From the NCBI GenBank assembly GCA_963971305.1, contig OZ020306.1, forward strand, positions 56,828,686-56,892,685: a stretch of DNA of 64,000 nucleotides. Direction: 5' to 3'. Source of the DNA: Arcuatula senhousia (lineage: Eukaryota > Mollusca > Bivalvia > Mytilida > Mytilidae). Every line of letters begins with the position of its first letter. Positions within the stretch are counted from its first letter, which is position 1. The notes below the pieces were generated by a model. It was not told where the DNA came from. It did no database searches and saw only the letters and a list, made by a program, of their open reading frames with translations. This document shows, one piece after another, positions 57,360 through 64,000 of this stretch. Position numbers and translations under genes: made by a program.

Positions 57360-60300
57360 AATATTATTGAAAGTAGCTAGTATAGCTTCCCATTATGTTA
57401 GCAATTACATATACCATTTTTGTGTCTTGACAACTTTCAAAAATGGGCAAAATTTGCTAAAATAGTTATAAGTATCTGTATGTTTTTAATCTATATTCTT
57501 TTCATAGATTGGATACTGTTCATTCCTTTTTATTTGTGGGGTACCAATTTTCGGGGTTTTCCTGTATTGGCTGATCCACGAATTTAAGGATCCAACAAAT
57601 CATTACAATTGGTAAAACCTTGAATGTGATCTATGCTGTGGACAGATGATACATATGGCCATATAAGTTCATTTAAATTTGTTTTCAAGCTATTTGGGAA
57701 CATATATTCCGTGGCTATGAGATATTCAATCATTAAATATATCTTAGAAAAGATTTTGTCAAGGTTTTTTTGGCAAAAATCAAACGATTTTATTGTTTAT
57801 TAGGAATAAATCTACTGTTTATTGAGAGGTTTTGTTGTAAAGTGTTCAATTTTAACTATTCTTATGTACTCAATATGAACATTGAAAAAAAATACTAATT
57901 TATAAAAATATCAATTTCAGTAATTAAATTCGTGACCATATTAGTATTTGGACCATAGGCGTATGGTCATGACCATTTGGGTATACTCATATGGTCGGAC
58001 TATACGCAAATGATCGGGTCTAATCAGAAATACCGATATTGGATTAATTAGTATAAACAAAATTATTTCCCTATCACATTTCATACAAAATGTTTTCGAA
58101 AAAAAAAATCAAATACAAATCATTTGAATAGTTTGTCATGAAAATATACTCTTTATCTATAATATCAGGAAAAATATCTATTCAAACGACGATTTTAATA
58201 AGGGTTAATATTAAGAAAACTGATTGATTTATTCAATGGTATTTCGTGACGCAAAACTCGGCATATTTTACAAGTAATTACATGTAGCTAAACACCGGCC
58301 AATTAAGATATTTAAAATTATGTCATGCCCACACACACAGTTTTTTTGTAATACTTCCACCATCAGAATCGTTGAATTCATAAAAAATCTACAGACCATT
58401 GTAAAATACTTGAAAATTTGTGACAACGGTGGTTAATCTTAGTTATTTTTTTACATTAATGGTAGAATATTTTCGTAACACTTTTTCTCGGTAGGTACTC
58501 ATTATTGGAATACAGTATCAGCATGAGATCTCTACGGTAGGATTTGATTTCAGTTCTGTTCCTCACCAAATGTCTTGTCAGATCACGAAAATTGATACCT
58601 ATTTTTTCAAACTTCTACAGAATTCTTCGAAAATTGGTAGGATTGTTAATCGAACGATCGTCTTTACCAATGACGTAAAAATCGTGTATATATACATTGT
58701 ACATGTTTTCCACGGCTGTGTATACTAGGCACAGATCAAACGAATGGTGTAGAAAACTTATCCCCTCACCCTAAAACTGACAATAAATTATATTTTTTGC
58801 TTAAGATCAAGATACATGTTAAAACATTAAAAATTTCATGCCTAACTTTAAACAGTAAAACAGTTTTTACCGTTTATTCCTCCTCCCTTGATTAAAATTC
58901 GCCATAAAAACCTGAATGCCAGTCTGTAGAACAAGTAAGTCCGACTGTAACCAGTTAATACCAGAAAAGTGAGAAAATTTCATTAAGACGTTATAAAATT
59001 TTGCTTTCTTCGTGAGTCTGGAATAATCATGATTTTGATATTAAAAGTGGAGAAAGAAAAACAAGTTAAGTTTATACAATTTATAATTTATATTTGAAAA
59101 ATAAAATCTTTGTTGAAAATTCTGCAGCCCATTTCATGCTTTTTGCACAAAAATACTATCAAAATTTAGGCATAATTCTTTTTCTGAAACAAAAAGCTAA
59201 AGATAAGTAAAGTCTTTACATATAATATGTTTCACAATGAATTATTGTTATTATTACGAAGTCAAAATGAGAGAACTAGAAAGAATTGATGTTTAAGGAT
59301 ATATGTTGTGAAAAGTAATAAAATATACATGTATGCAAAACTATTGTTTAATGCACACAAAATTAACCAAGTTAACACATTAATAAAGTGTCTATTCGTG
59401 AATATATTCGTTTAATATCTAAATATTTAAGTTATTGAATCGGGACAAGTTGTCTTCTACCAGTTCTACAAAAAAATGGCAACCTAGGTTGATATGAAAA
59501 ATTACATTTAGATTACAATCATGACAATGATGCTACTTTAGGAGTAAACATTCATTTGTTATACTCGTCTGGATCATAATACAAATATCAGGAAAAATAC
59601 ATTCAGAGATCCCACTTGTAGGAGTTAACAGTTTTTAACTTAATAAGTATTTTTTAAGAGTAAAAATTGTCTCCCTATTCATGCTTTTTGTGATTTCTTT
59701 AAATTATTTGTACAGTTAAAAACGAAAGAATATGGAATATGTGCCAAAAAGACACGATGCACATATTGAAATTATTTTAATAAATGTACAAAAGCAAAAT
59801 TTCACTGCGTGTGAAGCGCTTTTCTGGATTAACCTTCATCAGACACGCTAGGGGTAGAAAACTTGGAAAACCGGTAGAATATTAAATTTGAAAACAGAAA
59901 TTGCCAAAAAATACAACAACAATGACCAAACAGATAAATATATCAATTTTTGAAGAAACAGCCAAACGTTGTCAAATTTTGGAAATATGTAAACTGTGTC
60001 TTTCCAACACATATTCCAGTACTCGAAAATATATAAGAGCATACAACTGAAGCACGGAGAACTTAACTGGTTAACTGGTAAAAATCTTTTTTTTTATTTT
60101 TTTCATCTAGCAATGAAATTTTGCTTTGTCCATGATTTAGTATATGGCTTATTGCATCACCAACCTTCAGCAGACTGAGATATTGTGTTATCTAAAGTTA
60201 AAAGAGATATAATCAAAATTCAATTGTCCCAAGGGGGAATTTTCAAAGGCCATGTGAACAATTAATATAGCCGTGCGAATTAGTAATTTCTAATGAATCA

Positions 60301-60610
60301 TAGAGCAGATGATGTAAACATTTCAATAAAAATATTCTGTTTGATTGTAAAAGTATTGTGTAACAAGTAAAATGTTCCAAGACTATAGAATACTGTGAAT
60401 ATGTATTTTTACGTAAATTACTAAAAAATCGGGAAAATGGCACAATATATACCACTTAAAAACGAAAATGTTAAAACCACAAAAAGACGATACAATGGCT
60501 ACCAACCTTGTAATTGCTTTAAAGGTTTTTTATAAATGTATATTGAAATAAATATTCTTTAATACATGTATTACTGAAGACATTCTTTTATCGATCAATT
60601 ATGGAATTAC
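57360..60610. other. Gene C first intron, mostly unidentified
   Basis: It contains a GTATGGTCATGACCAT-type palindromic stretch (about 57940-58015). It also has TGTGAAGCGCTTTTCTGGAT near 59808, distantly like the TACGCCTGACG repeat. Nothing coding was seen. Confidence 0.5.
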
Positions 60611-60681
60611 CTATCACCAAAATTTAAGAAAAAATCTATGCACAAATTTTGACATTACATCTACCTTAAGATATTGCTTAC

Positions 60682-60754
60682 CTGAAATGGTCCCAAAAGT
60701 CACAAACGACCATATCGAAATGAACATAATAATCTTTCTTTTCCTTCCAGCCAT
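60682..60754 (-). CDS. Gene C, first exon: signal peptide
   Basis: The minus-strand ATG opens 24 codons plus one base: MAGRKRKIIMFISIWSFVTF-GTIS, then G|GTAAGC. The basic start (RKRK), hydrophobic stretch and small residues at the end make a good signal peptide. The final G completes a Glu codon with the FAMeT exon. The three exons sum to 825 nt, 274 residues plus stop. The first intron is 3.33 kb. A TATAAAA lies about 84 nt upstream of the ATG. The flanks resemble those of exon 44153-44225. Confidence 0.82.
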
Positions 60755-60837
60755 TTTTGCTTCAAAAATTTGAATGTATCTGTTTTGTGGTTATTTTTTT
60801 CTAGTTTTATTTAAAATATGGGTTAAGAAACGTTATA

Positions 60838-60844
60838 TTTTATA
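60838..60844 (-). promoter_or_regulatory. Candidate TATA box of gene C
   Basis: The plus strand TTTTATA reads TATAAAA on the coding strand, about 84 nt upstream of the start codon, inside a block similar to that upstream of exon 44153-44225. A start site about 30 nt downstream would leave a 5' UTR of about 50 nt. This is inferred from sequence only. Confidence 0.45.
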
Positions 60845-60989
60845 GCAAAAACTTCCTGAAGAAAAGATCATTTTTAGATATTTTTTTTCATTTGATCAAT
60901 TATTAATACTTTCTTAAGAACACAGTATCAATTATTGATTTTTTATTGATTATTTATTAGTGAAAATCAATTATTGATGATTAATTATG

Positions 60990-61222
60990 GATACTGTCTT
61001 TAGGCCCCCTTGTTTAAGAAGGGGGTCTATATGTGACTATTTCGGGACTGGATTAGAATTATGTGCATTTTATTTAGACCATGGACCAATTGCAGAACCG
61101 CGAGCAGTGCCAAATGACCTCGTTGAAGGCTGCTGGCGGTTGTCCTTTGTGGTTTTTCTAAATTGCCGCTTAATTGTGGGCTGTGTCGCTTACACTTATT
61201 CCACATTTCATTATTTTTAGTG
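60990..61222 (+). repeat. R250 repeat, copy 5
   Basis: The copy starts inside the unit at CCCCCTTGTTTAAGAAGGGG and keeps the open frame to a stop after YTYSTFHYF. It lies about 240 bp upstream of the gene C start codon, just outside the conserved promoter block. Confidence 0.75.
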
Positions 61223-61224
61223 AC

Positions 61225-63210
61225 TTTTTCGTTCTTGACATTTATAATTTACCTGTGAAAACATAGTTAATAAGTCTATCAAAACGATTTTAAAAGTGGA
61301 ATTATCTTTTTTACACTATTCTGACTTCTACAATTTTTTTAGTAATCTCACCTGCCATTACATTATAATTCTAGATCTAAACTTTTATGAGGAAAGCAAA
61401 AATATACAAATGAAGCAACGGATATCGATCTATGTTAAGCCAAGTAAAACATTTGTTCAAAAAATTGTTGAATTTTTTTCGAAAATGATTTAATAGAAAC
61501 AAAGAATAAAATTTGATGTCAATTTTCAACTTTATAAATAAACGCATGCGTCAATAAGAAGTTACTGCACTACAGCATTACGTTGAATTTAAGGTATTTA
61601 GATTTAACCTAAGCACAACAACCATAAATCATACAAAGCAAACTTAGTGAACGACCATTTGATTTTGAGGCAGGGCTGGCAGTTTTGTAAATAAATATTC
61701 TGGCCTGGAAAAAGTTGGAAATAGATTATCTGGCCTCTATTTGCAAGAAAATAAATAATACGTCCCAAGATCCTTGCACAATTAAGCTATTGTATGCAGA
61801 AAATAAATATCCTTTGTCAATCCATCATCCTTTTACCGATACACGGTAAGAAGTGAATTCCGCATAGGCATCAACATTTTAGTGTTACCAATATGCTACT
61901 AGAAACCTGAATCGCTAACATAGTCCTTGAGCAATATAAGGCCTCTTCTATATCTGACTACAACAACACAATGGAAACTTGTAGTTCTTAATACATTGTA
62001 CGTTTAAGTAAAGAAGATAACTAGCTATGGAATAAGTGTTCGCGAAATAACCTACAATCTTAAGGTGGCTCATCCCTTTTACAACGCGCAACGTTATGTG
62101 CATTGCGGTTGAAAAATTATTTGGGACGTTTCGGAACGTATTTTTGACGTTACAATCGAAATTTACGGAAAATCGTCGACAAAATGAAAGAACGTAAAAA
62201 ACTAAACGTCCGTCGCTAACAGGAATGTTTAAGAATATCAAGACCGCATCTTCCGTTTGAAGTTAATGGAAAAGTGATTCGGAGAAAGTTGTCTTTTAGA
62301 AAAGCGATGTTTTACATAAAATTAGGAAAGCCGTTTAATAAAATGATATCTGTTTCCATTCTATAAAAAGACATTTGGTCGTATGTTCCATTGTCAGGCT
62401 ACTGCTATTAAACCGTCTCTGAGTATTTCTAAAACGAGTAGATCGTTGTCTTTTAAAGTAGAGCCAACTGTGTGGGTTTCCAGTCCCTTTTAATTAGCAA
62501 TAAAAACCCTCCCCTCTTTTTGAAAAAAAAATAATAAAAAACCCGATTCTGTAGCTGTTAGATATCTGCATTTTTTTATAACCTGTCACACAGTCATTAT
62601 ATCCTCCGTTTGGTTTGGTGTTTGTCCGTTCCTTTCCGCCATATCCGAGATAACGACAGATTAATCCGTTCAAACCCACATATTCTAGAAAAGTTTATAC
62701 ATACAGTTGTTTCAGTTTTTTATCTATAGCCTTTTACGCCAAAATCTTCGACAGTTTTTAAAAAGTACGCCTAAATAAAACAAACTATAGTACGTTTTAT
62801 GAATACTATACGATAGTATAGTAGTAATTTTTTTGTAAAGGTGACAAAACCAAAGCGATACAGAAGTATCTGAAAACTGTTTGTCATGTGAACAATTTTA
62901 ATTCATTGTCATGGACCAAAATGCTTGACAGAATTTTCTAATGTACGGACAGGAGTTTGAATATGAGTAAACCTTAATCCCCGCGAAAATGGAACAAAAG
63001 GGGATAATCGATTTCAAAAAGATCAGTCAAAACAGATAGTCATGAAAAAGCAGATGGATCATGGTTCAAATTAGGTATACAGATCGAGATGATAAACGGG
63101 TGTATATTTCTCTTATATGATAACAAAACAAAAACATTTGCGTTGCTTCGGCGGACAAAATACATAGAACGAAAAAAAGTTCCGTACAAAACTAATGTGT
63201 TTTAATGAAT
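61225..63210. other. Upstream of gene C, nothing identified
   Basis: It contains a decayed trace of the R250 end (about 62025-62060, GGAATAAGTGTTCGCGA). No gene was supported. Confidence 0.45.
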
Positions 63211-63214
63211 ATCG

Positions 63215-63355
63215 TAACGGATGTGCTATAGCAAGCAGGAGCACCTGAGTAAATTGATATTGATATTCAGTAGTTGTTGTCTGTTTTGTTTTATCTGTGC
63301 CCTTTCGGACTTTTGACAGTCAGATGCCCCATTTGAGCCCCTGCTTCTTTCAATA
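63215..63355 (+). repeat. Solo RT-element tail
   Basis: GTGCTATAGCAAGCAGGAGC, then CTTTCGGACTTTTGACAGTC and GATGCCCCATTTGAGCCC. Confidence 0.7.
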
Positions 63356-63445
63356 GAATTCCCCATGGGTTATAGTTCTTCAGGTACAAATAACTGAAGT
63401 CCGTAAATTTTATCGGTCAGGGTTTGTTATTTCGCAAATAAATAT

Positions 63446-63804
63446 ATTATACCCCCACTCGTAAGAGAGCGGGCTATATTGTCCGTCCGTCCAATTTCTA
63501 TATTTCTACTGAATGGATTGGTTTCAAATTTAGTACACAGCTTCAGCATGATGAGTTATATCGTGCCTCCCTTTTTCAGGTCAGTCCGTCATCTACTTCC
63601 TGTTTTCCGAGCCGACTTGGACTTTTTTAGGGTAAAACATTTGAAATGTGAATGGTTTCGTAAAATATTTCTCGGCTTCTACTGGATGGATTGGTTTCAA
63701 ATTTGATACACAGCTTCAGCATGATGAGTTATACCGTGCCTCCCCTTTCCAGGTCAGTCGGTCATCTACTTCCCGTTTTCTGAATGGTCAAGTGGGGGTA
63801 TAAT
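63446..63804. mobile_element. Inverted-repeat element with internal duplication
   Basis: The ends ATTATACCCCCACT and AGTGGGGGTATAAT are perfect 14-bp inverses. Inside, CACAGCTTCAGCATGATGAG occurs twice about 176 bp apart, with GGTTTCAAATTT and CCGTCATCTACTTCC-like phrases around each. The whole is 359 bp. Confidence 0.8.
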
Positions 63805-64000
63805 ACGACTTAGTGCAATCCTTTGTTTTATTTTTGAAATATTTGTTCTGATGTTTCTGTATAATACATGTATATGACGAAAATAGACCAAGAACATGTA
63901 GAATAAGAACTTCCCATTGTGCAAATATCTACACTAAAACTGAAGTGAATTAATCAAGACAAGTCAGAATGAAGGACCGGAGGACCTGATCATTATAAAT

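Noticed and set aside
12839..60754. Farnesoic acid O-methyltransferase enzymes in hormone synthesis
   Set aside because: The domain name is historical. A signal peptide, a PAN domain and no visible cofactor-binding motif argue against a cytosolic methyltransferase.

Overview
The window is eukaryotic. It is AT-rich, split into exons with GT/AG introns, and dominated by decayed mobile elements. Several dispersed repeats look like those I remember from marine mussels, such as a retroelement 3' tail that includes the phrase GACTTTTGACACTCG and a dispersed family with the core CTACGCCTGACGCGCG. A bivalve mollusc, probably a mytilid, is the best guess. This rests on recollection and overall character, not on a search.

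The only host genes I can support are three minus-strand paralogues, each encoding a small secreted protein. Each has a short signal-peptide exon, one exon carrying a farnesoic-acid-O-methyltransferase-like (FAMeT, Methyltransf_FA type) beta-sandwich domain, and a last exon carrying a cysteine-rich PAN/Apple-like domain. All internal junctions are phase 1, so the exons can be joined in any combination. Gene A has exons at 12839-13098 and 13744-14235, with no first exon recognised. Gene B has exons at 31965-32224 and 36085-36573, with two candidate first exons at 40657-40720 and 44153-44225. Gene C has exons at 54492-54754, 56859-57347 and 60682-60754. Genes B and C splice to intact products of about 270-274 residues. 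The proteins probably act outside the cell, as adhesion, recognition or matrix proteins. No methyltransferase activity should be inferred from the domain name.

Between genes A and B (about 20.5-28.1 kb) lies a decayed, intron-containing transposase-like gene on the minus strand (23380-27192). It has a basic N-terminal exon, a Cys/His cluster, and HDF and TDGCASQYK motifs suggesting a DDE-type nuclease core. Its 3' end was recently copied in a 1270-bp tandem duplication (about 21193-23731). Copies of a 0.4-0.6 kb repeat flank it.

The rest is a patchwork: reverse-transcriptase remnants (10.4, 30.6, 34.6 and 53.2 kb), many solo retroelement tails, and a five-copy repeat of about 250-400 bp. There are also many short inverted-repeat elements whose ends can be placed to the base by target-site duplications (TA, TTAA, CWG, 5, 6 and 9 bp). 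One SINE-like retroposon has a TTAG tail and a 12-bp duplication, and one tRNA-derived SINE is present. Degenerate satellites fill 48.2-50.6 kb and minisatellites occur at 31.3, 43.7, 47.2 and 55.4 kb. Long AT-rich stretches between them hold nothing I can identify.
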